DNA of 64,000 nt from Paraburkholderia solitsugae (GTDB lineage: Bacteria; Pseudomonadota; Gammaproteobacteria; Burkholderiales; Burkholderiaceae): contig NZ_WOEY01000035.1 in the NCBI RefSeq assembly GCF_013177695.1, positions 1 to 64,000 on the forward strand, read 5' to 3'. The first letter of the stretch is position 1. Each line of letters opens with the position of its first letter. This document shows positions 16,972 through 25,683 of this stretch, in pieces. The translations under genes were made by a program, and so were the position numbers. The notes beneath the pieces are model-generated. The model saw only the letters and a program-made list of their open reading frames with translations. It ran no database searches and was not told the origin of the DNA.

Positions 16972-19119
16972 TTACTTCACTTCTTGCAGATGGAACAGAC
17001 GATGCTTGTCGAGCGTGGTTTCGAAGCCATCGGGCACGACAAAGGTAGTGGATGCAGACTCGATGATGGCCGGCCCTACGATGTGGTTACCCGCCATGAG
17101 CGACTCCATCTGCCAGATATCGGCCTCGACCCAGGTCTTGTGGCGATAGAACGGGCGCTTGCCCAGATACGCGGACTTGGGCGGCGTTTCCCCCGCCTCC
17201 GGGTCCTCCGGCAGCACGGGCTTCTGCGTGGCGACAAGACCGCGCATGATCGCGCCCGTGGCGCTGAAACCCAGTTCCGGCGACCGGGCAGAACTCGCGT
17301 ACACCCGTGAGTAGGTCTCCTCGAACGCATCGGTGATCTTCTTCCAGTCCGCCGCAGTGGCAGCGCCGCTGATCGGCGAAGTAATCTCCAGATCGTTCAG
17401 TTGTCCCATGTACTGCATCCGGTAGCCGGGCAGCAGCGTGATGTCTTCCAGCTTGAAGCCGTTGATGACGAACTCCTCGACGACCTTGTCGGCCAGTTCC
17501 TTCCACGCTTCCTGGACGACCGCGCAGGCCGCCGCTTTCTGTTCGTCGGGCGCGTCTGGCGCGACCGCGATATCCACGCTCTTGTCGTAGCGGTACTCGA
17601 AATCGGCGCAGGCGCAACCGAACGCAGAAAATCCGGCTGCCCATGCCGGGACGATTACGTCCTTGAAGCCGAGGCCTTCCGTATATCCGTAGGTATGCAC
17701 CGGCCCTGCGCCGCCGTACGAGAAGCACACAAAGTCTGTGGGGTTGTAGCCCTTCGCGCTGATGTTGGCCCGAAGGTACTCGTGCAGACTCAGATCGAGC
17801 AGTTCGATCACGCCCGCCGCGGCATCTTCCACGGAGAGGCCAAGCGGATCGGCGATCTGAGCCTTGATGTGTTGCCGTGCACGTTCGACATCGAGCTTGA
17901 TGGCGCCGCCGAGAAAGTTGTGGGGATTGAGATAACCCAGCACCACATGGCAATCGGACACTGACACCGTATCAAGGCCGCTTTCGGGCCAGCACGTACC
18001 GACGCGATAGCCCGCACTGTCCGGCCCGAGCTTGATGGAACCGCTATAGGGATCGAGCCGTACAAAGCTGCCGGCGCCCGCGCCTACCGAATCCATCGCC
18101 ACTAGTGGCAGCGACAGCACGAGCCGGGCCATGTCCGGATCGGAGGCGATTGCAAAGTTGCCCTTGGTGATCAGCGCCATGTCGAAACTGGTGCCACCGA
18201 TATCGCTGCATGCGATGTTCTCGTAGCCCAGTTTTTCGCCGAGCAACCGCGAACCGATGACGCCCCCGATCGGACCGGAGACGATCGTGCGAGCGAGTTC
18301 TTTGGCCTTCCAGCTGATCGTCCCACCGTGCGTGGCCATCACCCGCAGGTCGAACCGGGCACCGTGCTTCCTGAAGCGGTCGCTGACCTTCTGCAGCGTC
18401 TGCCGTGACGGTTCGGCCGCGTACGCTTCGAGAATGGTCGTATTCGTGCGATGGCTTTCCTTGCGCGACGGGTAGTAGTCGACTGAGGCAAAGACCGGGA
18501 TGTCCGAGCCGATTTTCTTCAGTTCGTCACGACAGATATCGCGAGCGCGTTTTTCACTCGACTCATTCTTGTGTGACTGCAGCAGACAAATGGCAATCGC
18601 CTTCGATCCGGCGGTCACGAGTTCCCGTGTTGCCTTGCGCACTTCATCTTCGCGCAGGGGAATCACGATTTCGCCCTGAACATCGGTGCGTTCCGTCACG
18701 CCCCGGGTGCGCGAAAGCGGGACAAGCGGTTCGTCGTAGCGGTGCGTGTTGAGGTGGATGCGTTCTTCCAGCGCGTAGCCGAGATAACTCTGGATGGCCC
18801 GCCCCATCGAGTGAATCTGTTCGAAGCCGCGATTGCAGATAAGTCCCACATCCAGGCCCTTGCGCTGAACGACGCGATTGAGCATCGCCGTGCCGGAATA
18901 GACGCAGGTCACCAGTTCGGGATACACCTCATCGACCTCACGGTTCCACTGGGCCAGTGCATCATGCGACGACTCCAGAATCGCCAGCGATTCATCCGCC
19001 GGATTGCTTTGCGCTTTGCCGACAACGAAACGCCCATCCGAGCGCACGAAGAAGGTATCGGTCATCGTGCCGCCGGCATCGATGCCCAGTACCTGGACGT
19101 GTGAAAGTTGCTGTTCCAT
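16972..19119 (-). CDS. acxA: Acetone carboxylase beta subunit (HyuA family)
   Basis: A 715-residue protein of the hydantoinase-A/oxoprolinase family, the ATP-hydrolysing subunit of acetone carboxylase. The phosphate-binding motif GIDAGGTMTDTFF is at residues 12-24. ARTIVSGPIGGVIGSRLLG and DIGGTSFDMALI form the second half of the actin-like fold. The length matches known AcxA. The ATG at 19119 has GGAGA six bases upstream; the earlier ATG at 19149 would include that site in the coding region. It is the first gene after the sigma-54 promoter at 19210-19225, with an 80-nt leader. Confidence 0.9.
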   Translation of the reverse strand: MEQQLSHVQVLGIDAGGTMTDTFFVRSDGRFVVGKAQSNPADESLAILESSHDALAQWNREVDEVYPELVTCVYSGTAMLNRVVQRKGLDVGLICNRGFEQIHSMGRAIQSYLGYALEERIHLNTHRYDEPLVPLSRTRGVTERTDVQGEIVIPLREDEVRKATRELVTAGSKAIAICLLQSHKNESSEKRARDICRDELKKIGSDIPVFASVDYYPSRKESHRTNTTILEAYAAEPSRQTLQKVSDRFRKHGARFDLRVMATHGGTISWKAKELARTIVSGPIGGVIGSRLLGEKLGYENIACSDIGGTSFDMALITKGNFAIASDPDMARLVLSLPLVAMDSVGAGAGSFVRLDPYSGSIKLGPDSAGYRVGTCWPESGLDTVSVSDCHVVLGYLNPHNFLGGAIKLDVERARQHIKAQIADPLGLSVEDAAAGVIELLDLSLHEYLRANISAKGYNPTDFVCFSYGGAGPVHTYGYTEGLGFKDVIVPAWAAGFSAFGCACADFEYRYDKSVDIAVAPDAPDEQKAAACAVVQEAWKELADKVVEEFVINGFKLEDITLLPGYRMQYMGQLNDLEITSPISGAATAADWKKITDAFEETYSRVYASSARSPELGFSATGAIMRGLVATQKPVLPEDPEAGETPPKSAYLGKRPFYRHKTWVEADIWQMESLMAGNHIVGPAIIESASTTFVVPDGFETTLDKHRLFHLQEVK

Positions 19120-19209
19120 TAGTGTCTCCAGCTCTCCTTGATTGAACATCGCCTCAACGGGGAGGCGCGATGTGAAGCGAGTCTTGCGATTCGCTTCGGG
19201 AGAACTAAA

Positions 19210-19225
19210 GGCAAGGGATATGCCA
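19210..19225 (-). promoter_or_regulatory. Sigma-54 (-24/-12) promoter of the acx operon
   Basis: Read on the minus strand the sequence is TGGCATATCCCTTGCC. The invariant GG and GC are exactly 10 bp apart, matching TGGCAC-N5-TTGC at 8 of 10 or better. Transcription would start near 19199. This agrees with both flanking regulators having the GAFTGA sigma-54 contact loop. Confidence 0.8.
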
Positions 19226-19294
19226 CTGACGGCCGAATCGGCGTCTTATCGGCAAACTACTGAATGGATTGGCTTTTCGGAGAACGACCGGCGC

Positions 19295-19338
19295 GTTCAC
19301 GGTGAACGGGACGTTCGCGCATCGACCGGTTCCTGAAC
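19295..19338. promoter_or_regulatory. Upstream activator sites for the acx promoter (GTTC/GAAC palindromes)
   Basis: GTTCACGGTGAAC (19295-19307) is a perfect 6-1-6 palindrome. GTTC-CT-GAAC (19329-19338) repeats its outer halves, and further GTTC/GAAC words lie at about 19281, 19312 and 19370. The cluster sits 70-130 bp upstream of the sigma-54 promoter, the usual enhancer distance. It is likely to bind one or both AcoR-type activators. Confidence 0.55.
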
Positions 19339-19417
19339 GGTCGGCCGTTTGGAGCACGGAATTCGAACGCAGGTCTGGCGGGGAGCATGACGTGCGGGAC
19401 GTCGACCCGCTTCAACG

Positions 19418-21457
19418 TTACCGGCTGACACGCCGGGTGATCCCAAGGTCGTGCGCCAGCGCGTACTTCCTGATCTTCTGATAGAGCGTGCTTTTCGCTA
19501 TGCCAAGCTGCGCAGCCGCCTGGGTCAGGTTGCCCTGGCTTTGCTGGATCGCAAAACGGATCGACTCTGCTTCTGCCATTTCCAGCGAGCGGACTTTTTG
19601 GCGCGCCAGTGCGGACAGCCCAGAGGACGCCGACTCTCGAACGCCCCCAGGCGAAACCGCCGAGGCGGCGATTTCTGGCGGCAGCTCGGCGACTGTCATG
19701 ATTCCGTCGCGCGCCATGAGTACCGCGCCCTCGATCGCATTTCGCAGCTCGCGAACGTTACCGGGCCACGTGTAGTTCAGCAGGCACTCATACGCCACGT
19801 CGTCAAAAACGGCATGGCTTACGCCATACCGATCGCGCGAGACACTCAACCAGTGCTCGATCATCTCGGGCACATCCGTCTTGCGTTCGCGCAGCGGCGG
19901 TATCGAGATGTTCGTGACGGCCAGCCGGTAATACAGATCCATGCGGAATTTACCGTCAGCGACGTCCGCACGCAGGTCACGATGCGTGGCGGCGATCAGG
20001 CGCAAGCTGACCTTGCGAGGCGCATTCTCGCCCAACCGGTATATCTCTCCTTCTTCCAATACACGCAGTAAATGCGGCTGGATGTCGAGTGGCATTTCGC
20101 CGATCTCGTCGAGGAACAGCGTGCCGTGATTCGCCGCTTCGATTTTCCCTGTCATGCCTGACCTGCGTGCGCCGGTAAACGCGCCTTCGGCATAACCAAA
20201 CAGCTCACTGCTCAACAAATCGCGGGGCAAGCCACCGCAGTTCAGCGCGACAAAGGGACCGTCTGCCCTCGCGCTGGCCTGGTGAATGCCTCGCGCGAAC
20301 AACTCCTTGCCAACGCCGGTTTCGCCGAGCAGCAGTACCGGGACGGAGGCTTTGGCCAGCTGCTGCGCCTTCTGGATAGCCATCCGCAGTGCAGGGCTCG
20401 TGCCGACAATGCGAGAGAACGCCGCGGCAGGCGTGGGCTCGGCGACCGGCATCGCCTCAGGTACCGCATCAGACAACGAACCGGCGCGCCGACTGGCAGC
20501 CGGCGCAATCAACATGAAGCCGAGCGTGTCGGCGCCTTCGCCGACGCGCTCAATTCGTGCGAGGCGCAACCACGCCGGTGATTGCGGCGGCATGGAGCCA
20601 CCGGCAATCCTGGCGATGTCGGGGATCGGAAAAGCGTTGTCCAGTGCGCCTGATACGCCAAGCCGCGCAAAGGCGGCTGACGCCTGCGGGTTGGCTCTGA
20701 CGAGACGTCCGGACTCGTCCACCACGACGACGCCGTCCGTACGACCGGAACAGTAAGCCATGCAACGCTCCATCAGGCGCAGACGGCGCTCCATGGCGAA
20801 CTTCCCGAGCCGGCTCTCGATACGTCCGGCCATCGAGACGATAAACGCCAGGCTATGCTGGCTGTAGGTTTGCGCAAGCCCCGAGACATCGAGTACGCCG
20901 AGTACGGTGCCGTCGAGCGGATCGCGGATCACCGTAGCGGAGCATGTCCACTGCTTGATACCCGCGCAGAAATGCTCCGAGCCATGGATCTGGACCGGTT
21001 GCTGTAAAGCGAGGGCGGTGCCGATCGCGTTGGTGCCGCAACTGAGCTCGGTCCAGTTACAACCCGGTATCAACCGGACCTCGCCGGCGGGTTCAACGAT
21101 GCGCGAGTCGCCGGCCAGTTCGAGGATCATGCCGTCCGGATCCGCGAGCAGCAGAATGGTCCCCGTCTGCGAAAGGAACTCATGTGTCTGCTGGATAAGC
21201 GGCACGCTGGCATGCATCAGGCGGTCGTTCCTGACGCGCAAGTCGAACAGCGCCCCTTCTTCCAACGGCAGTGGGGCGCCTGGCGTATCGGGAGCCACCC
21301 GGCCATCAAGGCAGCGATGCCAGGAAGCGTCAACGACCCCACGCAGCGCACCAAAGGGCGGCTTGTCACCTTGAATCAAACGCTCCCACGCCGACATGAC
21401 GCTGGCGTCCCGGTCGGGACTGGAAAACCAGTCCATTGGCGTACCTGTCTCTTTCAT
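19418..21457 (-). CDS. Sigma-54-dependent activator, AcoR/AcxR type (copy 2)
   Basis: A 679-residue paralogue of the activator at 11721-13745, with the same domain order: GAF-like sensor (about 85-215, [20 protein letters not shown]), AAA+ (Walker A GETGVGKE 378-385, GAFTGA 425-430, LFLDEIGE) and Fis helix-turn-helix ([20 protein letters not shown], about 641-660). The region between GAF and AAA+ differs most between the two, so they may sense different ligands. The ATG at 21457 has GGAGA upstream; an in-frame ATG lies 30 bp earlier. It is upstream of acxA on the same strand, separated by the acx promoter region. Confidence 0.88.
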   Translation of the reverse strand: MKETGTPMDWFSSPDRDASVMSAWERLIQGDKPPFGALRGVVDASWHRCLDGRVAPDTPGAPLPLEEGALFDLRVRNDRLMHASVPLIQQTHEFLSQTGTILLLADPDGMILELAGDSRIVEPAGEVRLIPGCNWTELSCGTNAIGTALALQQPVQIHGSEHFCAGIKQWTCSATVIRDPLDGTVLGVLDVSGLAQTYSQHSLAFIVSMAGRIESRLGKFAMERRLRLMERCMAYCSGRTDGVVVVDESGRLVRANPQASAAFARLGVSGALDNAFPIPDIARIAGGSMPPQSPAWLRLARIERVGEGADTLGFMLIAPAASRRAGSLSDAVPEAMPVAEPTPAAAFSRIVGTSPALRMAIQKAQQLAKASVPVLLLGETGVGKELFARGIHQASARADGPFVALNCGGLPRDLLSSELFGYAEGAFTGARRSGMTGKIEAANHGTLFLDEIGEMPLDIQPHLLRVLEEGEIYRLGENAPRKVSLRLIAATHRDLRADVADGKFRMDLYYRLAVTNISIPPLRERKTDVPEMIEHWLSVSRDRYGVSHAVFDDVAYECLLNYTWPGNVRELRNAIEGAVLMARDGIMTVAELPPEIAASAVSPGGVRESASSGLSALARQKVRSLEMAEAESIRFAIQQSQGNLTQAAAQLGIAKSTLYQKIRKYALAHDLGITRRVSR

Positions 21458-21792
21458 GCTGTCTCCGTGTGAGCAGGAGTACCTCACCCGATCAGCGGAT
21501 TCGCCTTGCTCAGCGCGCTTGCCATAGAGGCGCGGACCTCCGTCTAAATTCTATGCCCGAAATAGAGCACCGTCCGGAAATCGAACGCTTTGCGCAACCG
21601 GCGCCCGTTCAGGCACCATAAAGCACACATAAATCTCCATAAAATCAACGACTTGATATCAGGGCAGCGAGGTTGGCATGACCCATGCATTTAACTGGGC
21701 GAAGGCGAGCCGCAAGATTGTTTCCGCGCTCGGTCTCGTAGCAGAAAAGCGCTCGCCATTGCGCGACAGGAAAGAGGTCAAAGGAGAAGACG
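21458..21792. other. Intergenic region upstream of activator copy 2
   Basis: 335 bp between the leftward activator and a rightward small gene. It contains CGTCCGGAAATCGAACG at 21571-21587, also found with one mismatch, in opposite orientation, upstream of activator copy 1. The rest is moderately AT-rich and must hold two divergent promoters. No other feature was recognised. Confidence 0.5.
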
Positions 21793-22026
21793 ATGAACAC
21801 CGGTCAGCGGTCCCTGCGTTTGCTGGTCGAAAAGTGGCTGGCGCCCACTCCGGCGATGCCGGCTCACGTCACGCGGTTTAGTCGCATGGGTACGAATCAG
21901 AGGCGCTATGTGCGCGTCGAAGCGTTACATTCGACCGGCCTGCTGGCGATTTTTTTCTTCAGACACGATGACGGATCGTGGTGTGTATTCCCACCCGGCA
22001 CTGAAAGGCCAACCATGAGAGTGTGA
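21793..22026 (+). CDS. Small protein of unknown function (FFFRH family, copy 1)
   Basis: A 77-residue protein with an excellent AAAGGAGAAGACG ribosome site. I do not recognise a domain. Its core, FFFRHDDGSWCVFPPG followed by RPTMR, is closely matched by the convergent gene at 22255-22533, so the two are paralogues. The predicted shape is a small beta-rich fold after a basic N-terminus. It faces the two small leftward genes end to end. A link with the neighbouring signalling-locus copy is suggested only by location. Confidence 0.65.
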   Translation: MNTGQRSLRLLVEKWLAPTPAMPAHVTRFSRMGTNQRRYVRVEALHSTGLLAIFFFRHDDGSWCVFPPGTERPTMRV

Positions 22027-22052
22027 TCGGCTTCAGGAATTCATGGCCGAAA

Positions 22053-22262
22053 TCAATGCGCGACGCCAAAAAATGCTTCCGCGCCTTCGACGGGCGTAAG
22101 TCCCACTCTGAAATAGCCCTCGAGCCGTTCAGCCGTCACGTCGTTCAGAAGGAATGGCGGGCGGATGAAACCGACCGAAACGGCATGGTCGTACCATGCC
22201 AACATCCACGCATGCAGACCTGAATCGTCCTGCGAATGTTCATTCGACATGTCTTCAGCCAT
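22053..22262 (-). CDS. Small protein of unknown function, coupled to the FFFRH gene
   Basis: A 69-residue acidic protein starting MAEDMSNEHSQ and containing HAWMLAWYDHAVSVGFIRPP. The ATG at 22262 is chosen because AAGGAG stands 7 bp upstream. It overlaps the stop of the preceding gene (22255-22257), which implies translational coupling. A second ATG four codons on (22250) is possible. No family was recognised. It probably forms a two-gene operon with the FFFRH copy 2 gene. Confidence 0.6.
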   Translation of the reverse strand: MAEDMSNEHSQDDSGLHAWMLAWYDHAVSVGFIRPPFLLNDVTAERLEGYFRVGLTPVEGAEAFFGVAH

Positions 22263-22533
22263 CCGCGGTCTCCTTCGCCATGATCTCGCCGTTCTGCGGC
22301 AATGCGGCGGAGCGCATCGAAGGGCGAGCGTCTCCGGGCGGAAACACATGCCAGACTCCATCGCCGTGGCGAAAGAAAAACAGGGCGAGCGAACCACCCG
22401 GCCGTTGCACTTCAAGGCATACGCGGCGAGTCCGGCCAGATCGCGAACGGTGTATCGACAGGACGCGGACCGAATGGCAGCTTTGCGTACCCAGCAGCTT
22501 TCCAACCATTCCACGCAATGATTTTTCGGCCAC
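22255..22533 (-). CDS. Small protein of unknown function (FFFRH family, copy 2)
   Basis: About 92 residues from a GTG at 22533 that has GGAGG upstream; an ATG at 22557 (100 aa) lacks a ribosome site. The core FFFRHGDGVWHVFPPG and RPSMR aligns with the gene at 21793, and the N-terminal KSLRGMVGKLL aligns with RSLRLLVEKWL there. Function unknown. It lies about 80 bp downstream of the paired repeats at 22617-22652 on the same strand. In the intact locus those repeats follow the NarL gene directly, which hints that this gene is part of that regulon. Confidence 0.55.
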   Translation of the reverse strand: MAEKSLRGMVGKLLGTQSCHSVRVLSIHRSRSGRTRRVCLEVQRPGGSLALFFFRHGDGVWHVFPPGDARPSMRSAALPQNGEIMAKETADG

Positions 22534-22616
22534 GATTTCCCGCCCTCCACGATGCAAGTGGAGCCATCGTAAGGCGCCCTTAGCGGCGGTTCCGTCGGGA
22601 GCAACGGATAGTTCCT

Positions 22617-22652
22617 TAAGGGAAAGCTGATTCTTATGTCAGGATTTCCCTA
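22617..22652. promoter_or_regulatory. Paired operator repeats (locus 1, downstream of regulator remnant)
   Basis: TAAGGGAAAGCTGA (22617-22630) and TCAGGATTTCCCTA (22639-22652) are two copies of a TNAGGA-type motif set 22 bp apart. The same pair, also 22 bp apart, follows the intact NarL gene at 57046-57081, and a third pair lies at 51661-51696. The pair begins 9 bp after the stop codon of the NarL remnant. It sits at promoter distance from the leftward gene starting at 22533. Confidence 0.55.
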
Positions 22653-22661
22653 ACCCAACCT

Positions 22662-22748
22662 CTACGCCGACCAATACAGCGTCAGATATTCGGCGGCGAG
22701 GCCCTGTCTGATCGCATAGCGGGTCAGTTCAGACTAGCTTGAGCCGAG
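22662..22748 (-). pseudogene. C-terminal remnant of a NarL/LuxR-type response regulator
   Basis: Reading leftward, the sequence encodes LGSS-stop-SELTRYAIRQGLAAEY and then a stop at 22662. This matches the end of the HTH in the intact regulator at 56405-57037 (LGLSNNSELIRYAIRHH). The in-frame TAG at 22734-22736 and the absence of the rest of the domain show it is dead. The remnant keeps the same distance (9 bp) to the paired repeats that the intact gene has (8 bp), which supports common origin of the two loci. Confidence 0.6.
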
Positions 22749-22774
22749 CCAACAGAGAAAACACAAGCAGAACA

Positions 22775-22788
22775 TAAGGATTTCCTGA
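22775..22788. promoter_or_regulatory. Operator motif TAAGGATTTCCTGA (locus 1)
   Basis: This 14-bp sequence is identical to the one at 51661-51674. The distances to the start codons of the two paralogous small genes are nearly equal (109 bp here, 105 bp there). A weak partner (TCAG) lies 22 bp downstream. It is probably the binding site of a NarL-type regulator, by association. Confidence 0.6.
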
Positions 22789-22897
22789 CATGAAGTTCAG
22801 CATCGACCGGCCTGTTTTTCTTGATGCCCTGACAGCGGCGCGATAACTGTCCACATAGCATGAACAGACTTAAATCGTCCTGTTCCTGAGCGTCGCC

Positions 22898-23206
22898 ATG
22901 GTTCCGTATCTGTCTGAGCGAGAAAATGCGGTTGAGCATATCAACGCGATGTGCATGCACCTGTTCGATCTGTGGTGCGAAAGCAGAAGCGTTGTGCCAC
23001 TGGCGTATTTGTTAAAAGGCTGGCCGCTGACGAACAGTGATCCCGAGGCCATCCGGCGCCTCGGCAACACGCTACGCGATCTCAGACGACATCATCTGCA
23101 TGACGCCAACGGCGCGTCATTTCAGGAACTCTGCGAGTTATCGGATTGCGTCGAGGACCTCCTTGTCCTGTCGTCCATGGCAACCTGGGCGACGAACGGC
23201 AGGTAG
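22898..23206 (+). CDS. Small conserved protein of the duplicated signalling module (copy 1)
   Basis: A 102-residue protein clearly paralogous to the one at 51780-52178. Shared features include REN/REQ near residue 8, HLFDLWCESRSVVPLAYLL versus RLFELWCEERKLVPLAYLL, then WPLT and a helical RRL-x3-LRDL segment. It has no signal peptide or membrane segment and looks all-helical. The function is unknown. In the intact locus the paralogue lies directly before a hybrid sensor kinase, so a cytoplasmic adaptor or modulator of signalling is a reasonable guess. It is convergent with the binding-protein gene 46 bp downstream. Confidence 0.75.
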   Translation: MVPYLSERENAVEHINAMCMHLFDLWCESRSVVPLAYLLKGWPLTNSDPEAIRRLGNTLRDLRRHHLHDANGASFQELCELSDCVEDLLVLSSMATWATNGR

Positions 23207-23252
23207 ATTCGCCATGGATGGGCCGAGATCATGCCAACAGTCCGTGACGGCG

Positions 23253-24125
23253 TCAGCTCATCCAGTACTCGCGCGGAATTCTGCGGTCCGTTTCGGAAAG
23301 GTAGGGATTGTCCAGCAGGAAGGTCTTCCGGGACGCGGGCTTTGTGCGAACCAAGGCATTCTGAATGTAGGGGTGGGAGTTGAACAGTTTCAGATAAGTA
23401 CCATTGCGATACGCCTGCACGAATCCCTTCTCAATCGTCCCTGCCAAGGCTTCGTGCCCCGTCGCGACATAAAAAATAAAATCGGATCGATACTTCAGCA
23501 TCAGACGGTTCTCGACCACCAGATCAGGCTCACGGTGCTGGCGCCCCTCGAGTTCGGCGAACGCTTCGACAACACCTCGCGGAAAATAGTCGACCCGCCC
23601 GCTTTGTGTCATCTCGAACATGGTCTCGTAAGTCGAGGTCTGAACATCCAGACCCGCTGCTTTCAGGATATCGACGTCGATCCACCCTAGCCCCTGACCG
23701 CACGTGAACGCCTTCAGATCGGAAAAGCGCTCGATCTTGTCGAAATCCCGTTGCCGGTCCTTTCTTATGACGAACACCCGGTAGCCAATCAGCCCACGGT
23801 GTATTGGAATCCGGACCACGTTCAGTCCGCGTTCGGCCGTCGCTTCCATGCTCGTCCAGTGCAGATTGATCGTATTGCGGCCGTTCGCAAGCTCGGCGAG
23901 CGCACGGCCACGCTCCATGACGTTTTCGGCCTGCCGCACCGTATAGGCGGCATTCGCCGTTTTCATCGCCAGATCGAGGACAGCGAGCGCAAATGCGGCA
24001 TGCACATCACCACTCGGACTAATGCGCGGATAGACGATATCGAAGGGCTCTGCCAGTACAGCGCGCGCGCCGAGTGTCACGCCTGCAGCACCCAACGCAG
24101 CTAGTACAAAGCGCCTGCGATGCAT
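23253..24125 (-). CDS. Periplasmic substrate-binding-like protein of the duplicated module (copy 1)
   Basis: A 290-residue protein. The N-terminus MHRRRFVLAALGAAGVTLGARAVLA is a signal peptide with a twin-arginine flavour. The rest has the type-2 periplasmic binding fold. No ABC permease or ATPase gene is adjacent. It is homologous to the protein at 50664-51641: RGLIGYRVFVI/RGLLGYRVGLI, CGQGLGWIDV/VGQGQDWGDV and DYFPRGVVE/DIFPRGVVE align. The neighbouring intact locus pairs that homologue with sensor kinases, so it may present a ligand to a kinase instead of feeding transport. Start at 24125 chosen for the signal peptide. The related kinases are absent at this locus. Confidence 0.8.
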   Translation of the reverse strand: MHRRRFVLAALGAAGVTLGARAVLAEPFDIVYPRISPSGDVHAAFALAVLDLAMKTANAAYTVRQAENVMERGRALAELANGRNTINLHWTSMEATAERGLNVVRIPIHRGLIGYRVFVIRKDRQRDFDKIERFSDLKAFTCGQGLGWIDVDILKAAGLDVQTSTYETMFEMTQSGRVDYFPRGVVEAFAELEGRQHREPDLVVENRLMLKYRSDFIFYVATGHEALAGTIEKGFVQAYRNGTYLKLFNSHPYIQNALVRTKPASRKTFLLDNPYLSETDRRIPREYWMS

Positions 24126-24280
24126 GGATGGATGGCTTCCTGATACGGAATGATGCGCCCGGATCGGCGCCTGTTCGCACAGGTTCCCATCTGAACGATC
24201 TTCCATCGTGCCATGCGTTACGCGTGCTGGCAAACCGTGTTTTCCCGCTGGTGCAGCGCACGCGTGTTGCGCCTAACAGT

Positions 24281-25228
24281 TTAGTGAACCAGACCAAATT
24301 CGCGATGCCCACGAGCGTGACCATGCCCCAAGTCCATGTGTGCCCGCTTCAGGTCCTCGATAAATGCGTCGACAATCGGGCGGCGTCCAGTCTGCTTTTG
24401 CGTGACCATCAGAAACGTCACCTCGTAGCCGAGTTGCTGCGGATTAAGCGCGGCAAGCAAACCTTGCGCGACATAAGGCGCAGCAAAGTGTTCGGGAAGG
24501 TAGCCGAGGTGACAGCCTGACAGCACGAGCAATGAAACAGCCTCCATGTTGTCCGCCTGCGCAGTCATGTGGCCGGATGTTGCGGGCAATTGCGCCTCCG
24601 GCAACGGATAGCTACGCCAGGCCCAGTCGAAATCAGCGACCTCCGCCGGCTGCAGCCTACCGGCGCGTGCAAAAAGCGGATGACCGCGCCCGCAATAGGC
24701 AAGCTGGCGCTCGTTGAAAAGTGGCGTGTAGTCGAGCGTCGGTACACGATGCCAAAAATGGCCGATTGCGATTTCGATCGCACCGCTTAGTAAATGCTCC
24801 TCAAGTTCACCTGGCGGCTTGACCGATATTGAAAAGTGCACCGCTTCGTCGCGCTGCCGAAAAAGTGAAATCGCGTCGCTGATCCGTGCATTCTGGCTAA
24901 TTGGTGTGTGACCGATCAGGCCGATTTTCAGCGTGCTTGCCAGCGCCTTCTCCATGTGCCGCGCTGCGGCACTGAACTCGTCGACGGTCGTGAGGAAGGT
25001 TCTGCACAGCGCGCGGAAGCGCTCGCCCTGGTCAGTCAGCCTGAAGCCGCTTCGGCCACGCTCACACAGTCGATAGCCAAGACGCGTCTCAAGCGTGGAC
25101 AACTGCGAGCTAATGGTCGGCTGGCTGATGTTGAGCTTCGCTTGCGCGATAGTCACGCCACCCGCATCGGCAACCGCTAGAAAAATGCGAACGAGCCGCA
25201 GATCGAGATCAAACAATGATCGCAGCAC
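24281..25228 (-). CDS. LysR-family transcriptional regulator
   Basis: A 315-residue LysR protein: N-terminal winged HTH (residues 5-65, FLAVADAGGVTIAQAKLNIS) and a C-terminal effector domain with two alpha/beta lobes (about 95-300). It lies on the same strand as, and downstream of, the arginine-type binding protein gene at 25684, but 455 bp away. Its target is not clear from position. The C-terminal His/Gly-rich tail (HMDLGHGHARGHREFG) is unusual but short. Confidence 0.85.
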   Translation of the reverse strand: MLRSLFDLDLRLVRIFLAVADAGGVTIAQAKLNISQPTISSQLSTLETRLGYRLCERGRSGFRLTDQGERFRALCRTFLTTVDEFSAAARHMEKALASTLKIGLIGHTPISQNARISDAISLFRQRDEAVHFSISVKPPGELEEHLLSGAIEIAIGHFWHRVPTLDYTPLFNERQLAYCGRGHPLFARAGRLQPAEVADFDWAWRSYPLPEAQLPATSGHMTAQADNMEAVSLLVLSGCHLGYLPEHFAAPYVAQGLLAALNPQQLGYEVTFLMVTQKQTGRRPIVDAFIEDLKRAHMDLGHGHARGHREFGLVH

Positions 25229-25683
25229 AACTGCTCCCCTGTCGCAGCGTTCTATCCAGAGACATCAAAGTAAGCATTCAATCTCAACCGTTAAATCTCG
25301 CTATCCAGGCGCCTGTCACGCTCCGCTCAGGAACTCTGCCTTTCAACGAGTCCGTCCGCACCACATGTGCTACGACCTCGTATGGCGCCGCGAACGCGAA
25401 AGTATTCTTCTTCCGCGCAGATGTGCGGGTCGCAGGTCCGCCGTATTTCGTTGGCTTACCTGATCATCAACATCAGAACGCGACCGGATGGGATTTCCCG
25501 CATCGTCGCCGCGCAACGATCTAATGTCGAGGTCGATCCCGGACATCGCGACGAAAGACTTCTTCATGATAAAAATACCTACTGACATTTTCCGACCGGA
25601 TTAACGCCTGTTTCTCGCGCAAAAAAACTCGACGGCATCCAGCCATTCGTCACGATCGCATCCACCTTCAGGCTGCCGGCGAA
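25229..25683. other. Gene-free stretch between LysR and binding-protein genes
   Basis: 455 bp. A minus-strand open frame of about 36 codons directly after the binding-protein stop (FAGSLKVDAIVTNGWMPSSF and on) has plausible codon usage but no start or recognised match. It could be a fossil C-terminus. Plus-strand ORFs of up to about 100 codons here lack ribosome sites. Nothing else was recognised. Confidence 0.4.

Noticed and set aside
22053..22604. 183-residue minus-strand ORF covering the small gene region
   Set aside because: Only its last 69 residues look coding (MAEDMSNEH onward, with a good ribosome site). The upstream part is out of frame with the FFFRH gene that occupies the same DNA.
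25216..25524. 102-codon plus-strand ORF in the gap after the LysR gene
   Set aside because: No ribosome site, no recognisable fold, and it overlaps the LysR start. Its FFFR word is a chance resemblance to the FFFRH family.
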